From the NCBI GenBank assembly GCA_003151935.1, contig PLYZ01000054.1, forward strand, positions 8,746-41,630: a stretch of 32,885 nucleotides of DNA. The letters are read 5' to 3'. Below the pieces are notes generated by a model. The model worked only from the letters and a program-made list of their open reading frames with translations, had not been told where the DNA came from and ran no database searches. Made by a program: the position numbers and the translations under genes. Positions 8,451 through 15,450 of this stretch are shown here, in pieces. How positions within the stretch are numbered: the first letter of the stretch is position 1; every line of letters starts with the position of its first letter. This DNA comes from Candidatus Dormiibacterota bacterium. Lineage in GTDB: Bacteria > Chloroflexota > Dormibacteria > Dormibacterales > Dormibacteraceae.

Positions 8451-9208
8451 AGCTGGCGCGCGACACCGGGCTCGTCTTCGGCCGCTACTTCGGACTCTTC
8501 ATCCGCAACCCTGCCTGGGTGGCGCTCGGTGTGCTGCAGCCCGTGATCTATCTCGTCCTCTTCGGACCCCTGCTCAAGTCCATCTCGTCGGTGCAAGGTT
8601 TCCCACCGGGTGGGGCCTACAACGTGTTCGTGCCCGGCCTGCTGGTCCAGCTCGGCATGTTTGGCGCCGCCGGGGTCGGGTTCAGTCTCATCGCCGAGCT
8701 GAGGGCAGGTGTGATCGAGCGGCTGCGAGTCACTCCCGTGAGCCGGGTCGCCCTGCTGCTGGGACGCGCTCTTAGAGACATGCTCTCCATCGTCGTGCAG
8801 TCGCTGATCCTGATCCTGCTGTCCCTGCCTTTCGGCCTGAGCATCCATCCGATCGGGGTCGTCATCACGCTCGGTTTGATCGCGCTCATCGGCCTGATGA
8901 CCGCGTCGATCGCCTACGCGTTGGCGTTGTGGGCGCGCGACGAGAACACGTACGCGCCGATCATCTTCACCTCGACCCTTCCCATCCTGCTGCTGTCTGG
9001 AGTCCTGCTTCCCCTGGGCCTCGCGCCCCAGTGGCTGCGCAACGTCGCGGCCCTAAACCCACTCTCCTACGCGGTCGACGCCGCCCGTGCGGTGTTCAGG
9101 GACCACCTGAGCGACCCGAGCGTCACGAAGGGCGTGGCGATAATGCTGGTGCTGTCAATCGTCGCGATCGCAATTGGGGCCCGGTCGTTCGGAAGAGCTG
9201 TTGCTTAA
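8447..9208 (+). CDS. ABC-2 type transporter permease, DrrB-like
   Basis: A 253-residue membrane subunit partnering the preceding ATPase. About six hydrophobic segments are visible, beginning VALGVLQPVIYLVLFGPLL. They continue through ILILLSLPFGLSI, VVITLGLIALIGLMTASIAYAL, IIFTSTLPILLLSGVLLPLGL and IMLVLSIVAIAIGA. The sequence ALNPLSYAVDAARAVF near the C-terminus is characteristic of DrrB/ABC-2 permeases. Translation starts at the ATG overlapping the ATPase stop. The TAA stop lies in a TTAA palindrome shared with the stop of the remnant gene on the opposite strand. Confidence 0.93.
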   Translation: MKLARDTGLVFGRYFGLFIRNPAWVALGVLQPVIYLVLFGPLLKSISSVQGFPPGGAYNVFVPGLLVQLGMFGAAGVGFSLIAELRAGVIERLRVTPVSRVALLLGRALRDMLSIVVQSLILILLSLPFGLSIHPIGVVITLGLIALIGLMTASIAYALALWARDENTYAPIIFTSTLPILLLSGVLLPLGLAPQWLRNVAALNPLSYAVDAARAVFRDHLSDPSVTKGVAIMLVLSIVAIAIGARSFGRAVA

Positions 9209-9420
9209 CCGAAGGCAGTAAGGCTCGCCCTCTCCGTCGCCCACATCTCTTCGAACAGCCGGTCGATCTCTTCGAGCGAGCACACCACAGCCGTCAGCGG
9301 GTCGAGCATCAGCGCGTACTTCGCCTTCTGGCGGTCGCGTTCGAGCAGCGCCTCGACGACCAGCTCGTGCACGGCCATGTGCGACCGGTTCAAGGCCGCG
9401 AGAGAGCATTGGGCGCGGCT
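9205..9420 (-). pseudogene. C-terminal remnant of a glycoside hydrolase family 4 gene
   Basis: The last 70 or so codons resemble the C-terminus of GH4 enzymes (alpha-galactosidase / alpha-glucosidase type, NAD- and metal-dependent). ALNRSHMAVHELVVEALLERD is followed by KYALMLDPLTAVVCSLEEIDRLFEEM. GH4 proteins are about 430-480 residues, so most of the gene is gone. The reading frame meets a stop codon at 9457-9459 just before the homology fades, and no proper start precedes it. The family call is from motif memory and would need a profile search. Confidence 0.6.
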
Positions 9421-9661
9421 GGAGCAGCTGCGGGCAGGCGCGCGAGACCTGACGCCTCAAACCGGAAAGGCTCGTCGTTAGCGGTTAGGCACGCTTGGCG
9501 CCAAACGAGCGCCATCACAAGTCGGGAGACGCGCGGCTGGTGCCATACGTGCCGAACCCGGATTGGTCGGAGGAGGGAACACTATTTAAACTCCCGAGCT
9601 GAACTCGGCGCAGGCATCTTCGGCCTAATTAGAACCCATCGCGAGCGGGTTGATCAGGCTT
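9421..9661. other. Non-coding, degraded stretch
   Basis: I see no credible gene here. It holds a 10-bp palindrome TTGGCGCCAA (9495-9504) and, at 9564-9597, a fragment resembling the 3' end of a tRNA gene on the minus strand. The gene remnants on both sides suggest this is decayed sequence. Confidence 0.4.
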
Positions 9662-9689
9662 CCGCAGGCGGTTAGCCGCCCGCCTGCGG
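9662..9689 (-). terminator. Strong hairpin downstream of the DUF4242 gene
   Basis: CCGCAGGCGG and CCGCCTGCGG (9662-9671 and 9680-9689) are perfect 10-bp inverted arms around an 8-nt loop. They lie 43 bp past the DUF4242 stop. A second hairpin (GCCCGG/CCGGGC, 9712-9728) sits between them and the stop. There is no T-tract, so this would be an intrinsic terminator of the U-less type or an mRNA-stabilising stem. Confidence 0.5.
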
Positions 9690-9731
9690 TCCTTGGCACT
9701 GGTGGCTGCGTGCCCGGCGCCCCCGGGCTGA

Positions 9732-9983
9732 CTAAGCCCCCTCCTGCACCTCGATCAGCTCATCGGCCACCAGCCCGTGGGCTTCACGATGCACTGCGTT
9801 GGCGGCTTCCTTGTTGGGAGCCTCGACCAAACAGAAGGCCTTCCCAGAGGCCGCATCGAACCAGTACTTGTGGTACGTGACGCCATGCTTTTTCTGAACC
9901 TTCACATCTTGTTCGTGCGCGCCCTTGATCGCCTCCGCTGTGAGGCCGTCGATCTTGTGGTGGATATCCATGTACAGCGGCAT
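9732..9983 (-). CDS. DUF4242 (SCO4226-like) small protein
   Basis: An 83-residue protein with the DUF4242 pattern: an early MDIHHKIDGLTAEAIKGAHEQD, KHGVTYHKYWFD, and near the end GKAFCLVEAPNKEAANAVHREAHG. Streptomyces SCO4226 of this family binds nickel; the conserved His residues (HHK, HEQD, YHKYW, VHREAHG) could bind metal here too, but that is inference. An AAAGGAGG ribosome site lies 6 nt before the ATG, unlike most genes in the window. The gene is intact, although both neighbours are remnants. Confidence 0.85.
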   Translation of the reverse strand: MPLYMDIHHKIDGLTAEAIKGAHEQDVKVQKKHGVTYHKYWFDAASGKAFCLVEAPNKEAANAVHREAHGLVADELIEVQEGA

Positions 9984-10153
9984 ACCGAACCTCCTTTACG
10001 AGTCCAACTCCATGGCTAAACCTTAGTCTCCAGGTGCCCAGCATAATCACGACCCGCCAGGCCGCGAGCGCCATCTCGCAACCTGGGCGTACCGCTCACA
10101 GTGCCGGGATGTGGGCGATGGACGCCCAGCAAGACCGGTCTGGCCCTGGCCGA

Positions 10154-10493
10154 CTACGACGTGCTCGCTATCATGGCGGCGACCCTTTCCGCGATCGCCG
10201 CCACCGTAAGGTTGGTGTTGGCGCGCGGAAGCGTCGGCATTACAGAAGCGTCGGCGATGACAAGGTTGTCCAATCCATGGACCCTGCATGAGGCATCAAC
10301 AACAGCCATCGCGTCACCCTCAACTCCCATCCTGCAAGTCCCCACAGCATGGTAGGTATGGGCCGTAGTCTGGCCCGCCCTCCACCAGGCAGACTGAGCG
10401 CGAGGAATCGTCACTCAAGAGGCCGGCCAGCGCGCAGCCCGCAGTTCCACCACCGAGCACGAGAACATCGAAGTGGGTGCCGCGCTCGCTCAT
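10154..10493 (-). pseudogene. GMC oxidoreductase with large internal deletion and frameshift
   Basis: Two ends of one FAD-dependent GMC-family gene lie fused out of frame. The N-terminal piece starts at the ATG at 10493 and shows the FAD-binding VLVLGGGTAGCALAGLL and VCLVEGGPDYGP. Within about 125 bp the sequence switches to the family C-terminus in another frame: TYHAVGTCRMG, AVVDASCRVHGLDNLVIADASVMP and ANTNLTVAAIAERVA. GMC enzymes are usually over 500 residues, so roughly 400 codons are missing. The junction is near 10365-10375, and no functional protein can result. Confidence 0.85.
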
Positions 10494-10539
10494 ATTTCCA
10501 GCATGGTACGACCGGGGCGGGACCTTCGAAGGCGATCGC

Positions 10540-10574
10540 CGGGGAGACGGGACACTATTTGAACCCCCAACGGG
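10540..10574 (-). repeat. tRNA 3'-end-like fragment (second copy)
   Basis: On the minus strand this reads GGGGGTTCAAAT, then AGTGTCCCGTCTCCCCG. It resembles the T-arm and acceptor end of the tRNA-Pro 60 bp away (GGGGGTTCAAAT, CCCCCCTCCCCG) with an inserted AGTGT. The copy at 9564-9597 carries the same AAATAGTGT insertion and ends in GACCA. These may be relics of earlier integration events, but chance similarity is not excluded. Confidence 0.35.
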
Positions 10575-10630
10575 ACGTCGAGAAGTAGTCGGGCGCTGCG
10601 TTCTCTGTTGGTAGTTCAAAAAGAGAGATT

Positions 10631-10707
10631 TGGTCGGGGAGGGGGGATTTGAACCCCCGACCACCTGACCCCCAGTCAGGTGCGCTACCGAGCTGCGCTA
10701 CTCCCCG
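10631..10707 (-). tRNA. tRNA-Pro (anticodon GGG)
   Basis: A 77-nt cloverleaf with encoded CCA. The acceptor stem is CGGGGAG/CTCCCCG, the D-arm GCGC...GCGC, the anticodon stem CCTGA/TCAGG around loop CTGGGGG, and the T-arm GGGGG-TTCAAAT-CCCCC. Discriminator A is followed by CCA. A TCTTTTT run about 10 nt past the CCA may end the transcript. Nucleotides 1-39, up to the end of the anticodon loop, are duplicated at 19846-19884, which marks the integration of the element to the right. Sequence immediately 5' of the gene now belongs to the element. Confidence 0.96.
10669..10707. repeat. Left attachment site (39-bp direct repeat in tRNA-Pro)
   Basis: This 39-bp segment is identical to 19846-19884. 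It covers the 5' half of tRNA-Pro from the first acceptor base to the last base of the anticodon loop. It is the crossover region left by site-specific integration; the tRNA here remains whole. Confidence 0.9.
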
Positions 10708-10713
10708 TTCCTT

Positions 10714-10795
10714 ATCGCATCTGATTCTTTCCTAGTGCGATGGTCTCGCGTCTGCGGCTAGTTCGACAAGGCCGCGTAAAAGGCTGGGAATCAGA
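10714..10795. repeat. Left-end inverted repeats, candidate integrase arm sites
   Basis: TCTGATTC (10720-10727) and GAATCAGA (10788-10795) form a perfect 8-bp inverted pair. The same GAATCAG core occurs twice at the other end of the element (19821-19827, 19829-19835). A second pair, ATCGCA/TGCGAT (10714-10719, 10736-10741), surrounds the first site. The position just inside the attachment site fits arm-type binding sites of a tyrosine integrase or its excision factor. Confidence 0.45.
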
Positions 10796-10839
10796 GTCCA
10801 CATTCTAGGTAGGCATCGTCAGCGGCAAGGCTTCGAGCG

Positions 10840-10851
10840 TATTGTCCGAGG
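10840..10851 (+). promoter_or_regulatory. Leaderless promoter of the rightward module
   Basis: TATTGT (10840-10845) lies exactly 6 nt before the GTG at 10852, with no ribosome site between. This matches the arrangement seen at host genes in the window and supports this start codon. Confidence 0.4.
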
Positions 10852-11124
10852 GTGGCCGAGAAGTGGCGGGTCCTCGTAACCGTAGGTAATCCCCACAACC
10901 CTGTCGCTCATGCCATCACACAGAGGTTGCCCCCTGACACGTCCCCCGTATATATGGACTTCAGTGGCGACCCGGTTCTTTCCGTGGTGAGGGTCACCGT
11001 CGAGGCTGACTCCCCCGAAGATGCCCACACCCTGGCCGAGACCCTAGTCAAGCAGGCGTGTCTTGCCAGTGAATGGAACTGGACCCCTGTGGCGACCGGC
11101 GCCGAACGAGCGCCTCAGGCGTAG
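10852..11124 (+). CDS. Hypothetical protein, first gene of the rightward module
   Basis: A 90-residue protein that I do not recognise. It has alternating hydrophobic strands (WRVLVTVGN; VLSVVRVTVEADS) and helix-forming stretches (VAHAITQRL; EDAHTLAETLVKQACLA), so a small alpha/beta fold is likely. It has no signal peptide or membrane segment. The GTG start is chosen for the TATTGT hexamer 6 nt upstream. It is nearest to the left attachment site and reads away from it. Confidence 0.6.
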   Translation: MAEKWRVLVTVGNPHNPVAHAITQRLPPDTSPVYMDFSGDPVLSVVRVTVEADSPEDAHTLAETLVKQACLASEWNWTPVATGAERAPQA

Positions 11125-11200
11125 ACTCCGCGGTGACGGCGCCGCAGCGCGGGTGTTGGAGCCACCCGGTCACGACGCCGCCTGAGTGAGAGTAACGCCC

Positions 11201-11593
11201 ATGCGTTCTAAGCAATCGCCGCACACCCCGCCCAACGTCAACGTCGGCGACGTGATCCGCGTCCACGTTCCACCGCTCCCCGATCTCTGGACGGTCGACG
11301 CCGTGCTTGTGGAGCAGCGGGACAGCGGAGCTTACTTTTTACGCATCTCGCAGAACAGCGGGCAGATAAGCCGGACGATCGCCCCGCGCGGCTTTGAGAT
11401 CGTGAGCCGCTCAATCTCCATTCCGGTCGAGCTCCGTGCTTTACGCGCCAGCCTCCGACCGGAGATCCTTAGGGCGATGAAAGACCTACGTGCTTCTCAA
11501 TCCGCTCTATACGCGGAGCAACTCGGGGTAGAACCTCCGTTGTCCGTTCCGATCGAGCTTCCTACCCTTGGCCGCGGGCGGCTGGTGATATGA
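11201..11593 (+). CDS. Hypothetical protein of the mobile element
   Basis: A 130-residue protein of unknown family. The N-terminal half is beta-rich (VGDVIRVHVPP, LWTVDAVLVEQRDSGAYFLRIS, SRTIAPRGFEIV). The C-terminal half is helical (VELRALRASLRPEILRAMKDLR). The ATG at 11201 is preferred; an in-frame GTG at 11186 would add five residues. Its TGA overlaps the ATG of the next gene as ATGA, indicating co-translation. Confidence 0.6.
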   Translation: MRSKQSPHTPPNVNVGDVIRVHVPPLPDLWTVDAVLVEQRDSGAYFLRISQNSGQISRTIAPRGFEIVSRSISIPVELRALRASLRPEILRAMKDLRASQSALYAEQLGVEPPLSVPIELPTLGRGRLVI

Positions 11594-11814
11594 GCGACCA
11601 CTTCAAGGACGGCAACCCGACTGCTGAGGAGCGTGCGGTCATCGAGCGGGCATGGCACGCAGGAGAACCCCTACCGCCCGGATGGGTCATGGTCGAACTG
11701 CCGGCCGGGTTTGTGACCCCGACCGGCAAGGTGATTCCGCCGCGCACCTTCGTGATGCTCAGGGAGAGCGACGCCGCGGCCATGTATGCCGGTCAGTTCG
11801 GAGACGACAACTGA
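11590..11814 (+). CDS. Hypothetical small acidic protein
   Basis: A 74-residue protein coupled to the previous gene by an ATGA overlap. It has an acidic helical start (DHFKDGNPTAEERAVIERAW) and a compact beta segment (GWVMVELPAGFVTPTGKVIPPRTFVML). There is no recognised domain. Its position in a three-gene overlap chain supports it being real. Confidence 0.6.
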   Translation: MSDHFKDGNPTAEERAVIERAWHAGEPLPPGWVMVELPAGFVTPTGKVIPPRTFVMLRESDAAAMYAGQFGDDN

Positions 11815-11870
11815 CTACCCCGCTACGGTCACGATCGCGAGCCGACGCAGCGGCGGAATCCCGCGCCACG

Positions 11871-12329
11871 GTGGCGTCCGTAAGGGAACGTAAGCTCCGA
11901 CCTAAGCCTCGGCGGTGGACCGAAGCGCAGCCCGGACAGCTACGCGGAATCCTTGCCGAGGTCCAGGCGGGCGACAACAGGCGCCTCAGCGCTCAGGCGC
12001 GGCGGATGCTGGCGCTAATCACTGCCCGCCCCGATGTCTCACGATCACGGAAATGGACGACCGCCAAGGCGGCGCGGGTGACCGTCGACGGCGATGCGCT
12101 GCGCCGGCACTTCCACCATTGGGCGGCAAGCGCCATGCGTGATTCACTCACCCTCAAAGCGCGACTGGCTGCAGCGGAGCTCGAGCGCCAGTTCGGAGCA
12201 TTCTATAACTCTCTGGACGCGAGATTGCTGGATGAGGAGCGGGTCGAGGGGCGCCGCTGGGACAACGCCGAAGGCGTTCTCTCGCTCCGAGTCTTGACCG
12301 GCGACCTAAGCTATCTCGCGCATGCGTAG
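11871..12329 (+). CDS. Hypothetical basic helical protein
   Basis: About 152 residues from a GTG at 11871. The first third is very basic (RERKLRPKPRRW), and the rest is predominantly helical (LRGILAEVQAGDNRRLSAQARRML; LKARLAAAELERQFGAFYNSLDARLLDEERVEGRRW). The frame is open further upstream, and a CTG at 11811 overlapping the preceding TGA is a possible non-canonical start, so the N-terminus is uncertain. The charge suggests nucleic-acid binding, but no known fold is recognised. Confidence 0.55.
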   Translation: MASVRERKLRPKPRRWTEAQPGQLRGILAEVQAGDNRRLSAQARRMLALITARPDVSRSRKWTTAKAARVTVDGDALRRHFHHWAASAMRDSLTLKARLAAAELERQFGAFYNSLDARLLDEERVEGRRWDNAEGVLSLRVLTGDLSYLAHA

Positions 12330-12450
12330 GACGCCTAAGCGCAAGCCTCTGACGCCTGAGCAACGCGAGTTGCGAGAGTTGAGACTGGCCGCGATCCGGC
12401 AATGGGCTGCCGAGATCACGGCGGGTAAGGTGCGACCCCGGCAACGCTAG
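12322..12450 (+). CDS. Very small basic protein, last gene of the rightward module
   Basis: A 42-residue protein starting MRRTPKRKPLTPEQRELREL and ending in a basic VRPRQR. It starts 8 bp inside the preceding gene. It is a single basic amphipathic helix and is unrecognised. Its TAG stop is half of a CTAG palindrome whose other half is the stop codon of the converging leftward gene. That tight convergence argues that both reading frames are used. Confidence 0.5.
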   Translation: MRRTPKRKPLTPEQRELRELRLAAIRQWAAEITAGKVRPRQR

Positions 12451-12794
12451 GGGTCCTCGCCTTCATCAGCCAGCTCGCCCGGCAAGACGCGAAGGGACGG
12501 CGGAATTCCGTCACCGTGCAAAAACTCGCGGCCAAATATGGCATCTGCACACTCACTCGAGCCCTGCGTGCGTCCAGCTGAGCGTGCCGCCTGAGTAACG
12601 GCTAGGACTTCGTCTAGGGTCCATGGCGCGGCAGGTTCAGAAAGGTGACGCTCTTGGGCCTTGGCTGCCTGCTGCGAGGTAGCGGCGGCCTCTTGTTTGA
12701 GGGACTCGTCTAGTTTCCGAAGACGTTCGATTGCTTCGGGGTCACGCGAGAACGCGTCATGTACTTCGCTCATTCGTAAAGTTTGATCGCTCAC
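12447..12794 (-). CDS. Hypothetical protein, last gene of the leftward operon
   Basis: A 115-residue protein with a coiled-coil-like middle (EAIERLRKLDESLKQEAAATSQQAAKAQE) and a less regular C-terminal half. Its ATG overlaps the tape-measure stop as ATGA. A gene just after a tape measure is often a minor tail or tail-tip component in phages, but the size and sequence give no support for a specific role. Confidence 0.65.
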   Translation of the reverse strand: MSDQTLRMSEVHDAFSRDPEAIERLRKLDESLKQEAAATSQQAAKAQERHLSEPAAPWTLDEVLAVTQAARSAGRTQGSSECADAIFGREFLHGDGIPPSLRVLPGELADEGEDP

Positions 12795-14497
12795 GCACCG
12801 GCGCCCCCACGCATCCTGTTTAAGCCGGCCGCGGTGAATGCTTTATAGAGATGAGCCTCAGTCCCGGTCTGGCCACCTGGCACTGCGGTCACGGCTGCGA
12901 TCAACTGACGGAGAAGCGAGTTCGTTTCACTCGCGTCGCCACCACCAGCTCCACCTCTCTGCGGTCCGATACTTACCCTCTCGGGCGACCCGCCCTCACC
13001 AGCCAGGAAGAGGGTCGGCTTGTAAACCGTTCCTTCGAAACCGGTGGCGGCCCCGATTACACCAGAGCGATGTGCCCCAGCTGGAACCGCTGATCCGTTA
13101 CCAGATCCACCACCGAACACGCTCAACGCTTGGCTGATGACATTCGCGCTTGTGCCAAGACGATCGAAGAAGCCCCCGATGTTGTTCAGGATTGGAGTGA
13201 GCGTGGTTTGTAGCCAGCCGCCGAACCTCTGCAGGTCGCTCCATGCTCCGTTGACGGCATCACGGAACCAGCCGACATTCTTGTAAGCCCAAATGACGCC
13301 GACCACTAGGGCCGCGACGGCGATGGTGATAAGGCCGATCGGGTTCGCATCCATGGCCAGGTCGAGTAGGAGCATGGCCGACCGCAAGAACCCAACTTGA
13401 GGAATCGCGATGGCGATCGCAACCACCAGTCTTCCGATCATCACTGCCATTCCAATGGCGTTCGTGATCGCCAGCGCGACGTTCCAGAGCACCCACGCAG
13501 CTCCGATGGCGACGATGTACGGGGCCAGAGTCGACAGCAAGTTCCAGGCCGTCTTCAAGTCCGGTCCGAGCGTCTTCAGCCAGCCGGCGAATGACACGAT
13601 CTGAGGCATTAGGTTTGTGACCATCTGGGTTGCCCAGTCAGCGATCACGGGAACGATCGGAGCGACGGCAGCTAAGAACTGATCGACATAGGGGATCAAG
13701 ACCGTTCCGATCTGGACTGCCGCGTGGTCGAGCTCTGCCCTGAGCGCGGACATATGGCCACCCAGGGTTTGGGACGCTACCGAAGCCGAGCCGCCTAGCT
13801 TGCCCGACAGCGCATCAAGGATCTGGCTCAGGCCGGCCGTGCGATTTGACTGCTCTGTGGTGATTAGAGCAACCTTGGCTTGAGCGGCCTCGAGCACCTT
13901 GAGGGCGGCAACGTGAGCTGGACCATGCGTGGTGGCGACCTTCTCCTCAGCCTTGCCCACCGCCGTAATGGCGTTAGCAAGCGCAGTAGCTGAGGGGATG
14001 GTGGCCGGCAGCGTGATGCCGAGCTCTTTGAGTGCTCGGCCTGAACCCTGCATCCCGAGCAGGACATCCTTGGCGGATGTTGCCAGGTCGAGATGTTTGG
14101 CCGCAGCAAGGTCTGCGATCGGACCCATGGCGGACATCGCTTGAGTCCACGTAAGGCCGCCTTCGGTCAGTTGGGTCATCACCGCGAGCGTTTGGGTGTC
14201 TGTATCACCGAAGACCCGCATCTTGGCCTCCAGGGCCTCGAGCGCAGTGCTCATCTGCGGCGTGACCTTCTCCCCAGCATCCTTCAGCGCGTTGTTGAGG
14301 AGAGCCTGAGCGGACTGAAATTGAGCCGCCATCTTGGCCGCCTCCCCGAGCGCGGCCACTGCCGCGACGCCGACCACGACGCTGACCAGGGCGGCCGCCT
14401 TGGCCATCCCCATGAGGCCGGATTCGGCCTGCTGGAACGTCTGCAGGCCTTCGCTCTTGGCGCGAAGTAGTACCTCGAGCATGTAAAGATCAGACAC
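12791..14497 (-). CDS. Phage tail tape-measure protein
   Basis: A 568-residue protein with the features of TP901-type tape measures. An Ala-rich N-terminal region (about residues 30-60) leads to AAKMAAQFQSAQALLNNALKD. It continues through VFGDTDTQTLAVMTQLTEGGLTW and AKDVLLGMQGSGRALKELGI. Hydrophobic segments occupy about 330-420, including WAYKNVGWFRDAVNGAW after them. The C-terminus is Gly-rich. Tape measures set tail length and enter the host membrane during DNA injection; at this length a tail of roughly 80-90 nm would follow from the usual rule. It is the only clear virion gene in the element. Confidence 0.85.
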   Translation of the reverse strand: MSDLYMLEVLLRAKSEGLQTFQQAESGLMGMAKAAALVSVVVGVAAVAALGEAAKMAAQFQSAQALLNNALKDAGEKVTPQMSTALEALEAKMRVFGDTDTQTLAVMTQLTEGGLTWTQAMSAMGPIADLAAAKHLDLATSAKDVLLGMQGSGRALKELGITLPATIPSATALANAITAVGKAEEKVATTHGPAHVAALKVLEAAQAKVALITTEQSNRTAGLSQILDALSGKLGGSASVASQTLGGHMSALRAELDHAAVQIGTVLIPYVDQFLAAVAPIVPVIADWATQMVTNLMPQIVSFAGWLKTLGPDLKTAWNLLSTLAPYIVAIGAAWVLWNVALAITNAIGMAVMIGRLVVAIAIAIPQVGFLRSAMLLLDLAMDANPIGLITIAVAALVVGVIWAYKNVGWFRDAVNGAWSDLQRFGGWLQTTLTPILNNIGGFFDRLGTSANVISQALSVFGGGSGNGSAVPAGAHRSGVIGAATGFEGTVYKPTLFLAGEGGSPERVSIGPQRGGAGGGDASETNSLLRQLIAAVTAVPGGQTGTEAHLYKAFTAAGLNRMRGGAGA

Positions 14498-14678
14498 CGT
14501 ACTTTGCCTCCACGACCGCCTTTAGTCGGTCGAGAATCCGCCGGTAGGTTTTCGGTTGGGCGCGGAGTTCCTCTTTCAGCGCCGCGTCCAACGTGGCCCA
14601 TATCTCACGGCCGGTCTCCACGAGAATCTGCTCGTTCGCGTTGCGCCAATGCTCCACAGCCTCGTCTTCGTCAGTCAT
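14490..14678 (-). CDS. Small acidic/basic helical protein upstream of the tape measure
   Basis: A 62-residue helical protein (EDEAVEHWRNANEQILVETG; YRRILDRLKAVVEAKYGV). It overlaps the tape-measure gene by 8 bp and the upstream gene by ATGA. In tailed phages this slot is held by the second tail-assembly chaperone. The position fits, but I find no canonical slippery heptamer in the upstream gene, so the role is only suggested. Confidence 0.65.
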   Translation of the reverse strand: MTDEDEAVEHWRNANEQILVETGREIWATLDAALKEELRAQPKTYRRILDRLKAVVEAKYGV

Positions 14679-15205
14679 GTCGCGCTCGTCTCGGCCGTAA
14701 CAGAGCCGTCTTTGCCCTTCGTAATTTTCGTGGTCCGCTTACCGGCCTTGCGGGGCGTACCTGCTTCCTTGACCGCCTCAGCGATCGACTGAAGGCCCTG
14801 CAGGATAGGTGAGGTCACCTCGTCCCACGTCATGACTACCGGAGGCTTGGCGCTGGCGGCCTTTTGATGTAAGTTCCAAACTGCGCTGAAGCCCTCGGCA
14901 GTCTCGACCAGGCTCAGCAGCTCCGCGCACTGAGGGCAGGCTTCGACATGATCGACCAGTCCGGGCTCTGTGAGAATCCTCTGGGCGAGCCATGCCTCCA
15001 TCGAGGGAAGTAGCGCCTCCGCCGACTCAGCGGTGAGGAACCCGTTGGGCGTTTTGAGATGGAACTCGGCCAGGAACCACGCGCGCTCAGCACCTATCAG
15101 GAGTTGCGGCCCTCGACGGGTGACGACCGGCGCGTTGCCGGCCGCCCCCCAAGGAGACCCACCAGGGGAAGGAGTACCCCGAGCGGGTGTCCGTGTCTCG
15201 CTCAC
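14675..15205 (-). CDS. Hypothetical protein, possible tail-assembly chaperone by position
   Basis: A 176-residue protein. The N-terminus is Gly/Pro-rich and disordered. A helical core follows, with VDHVEACPQCAELLSLV (a single CxxC with a nearby His). The tail is basic, KAGKRTTKITKGKDG. Two genes upstream of a tape measure, it occupies the place of a G-type tail-assembly chaperone. The CxxC motif also recalls zinc-finger anti-sigma proteins, but only one Cys pair is present. It is coupled to both neighbours by 4-nt overlaps. Confidence 0.65.
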   Translation of the reverse strand: MSETRTPARGTPSPGGSPWGAAGNAPVVTRRGPQLLIGAERAWFLAEFHLKTPNGFLTAESAEALLPSMEAWLAQRILTEPGLVDHVEACPQCAELLSLVETAEGFSAVWNLHQKAASAKPPVVMTWDEVTSPILQGLQSIAEAVKEAGTPRKAGKRTTKITKGKDGSVTAETSAT

Positions 15206-15450
15206 CGCTGCCCGGTCCTCGAGGTTTCCTCGGTGTAGAACATCGGCGCGCGCGGAAACGTTGTCGGCTTCACGTTTCGCCCCAGCTGCTCGAGCTGGGT
15301 CTTGAGGCTGGTCCCCCTGAATGCCTTGCGCACCTGCTCCTGGCGAGTCCGCTGGCGCATCTCCTGCTCCAAAATGCGCACCTCGGCGCCTATCGCGTCT
15401 TTCTGCTGTTGGACGTGAAAGCGATCTACTGGGTACAGGTCGACGTTCAT
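15202..15450 (-). CDS. Hypothetical coiled-coil protein
   Basis: An 82-residue protein beginning MNVDLYPVDRFHVQQQKD, then a long charged helix (AEVRILEQEMRQRTRQEQVRK). The ATG at 15450 overlaps the previous stop in an ATGA. The frame stays open far upstream, but that part is an overlap with the zinc-ribbon gene and is not used. Family unknown. Confidence 0.65.
   Translation of the reverse strand: MNVDLYPVDRFHVQQQKDAIGAEVRILEQEMRQRTRQEQVRKAFRGTSLKTQLEQLGRNVKPTTFPRAPMFYTEETSRTGQR

Noticed and set aside
10154-10414. A separate small gene made from the GMC C-terminal frame
   Set aside because: Its apparent start lies inside the N-terminal FAD-binding coding sequence; it is half of a deleted gene.
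14675-14760. Programmed frameshift joining the two genes upstream of the tape measure
   Set aside because: No X-XXY-YYZ heptamer in the correct frame; an ATGA overlap explains translation of the second gene equally well.
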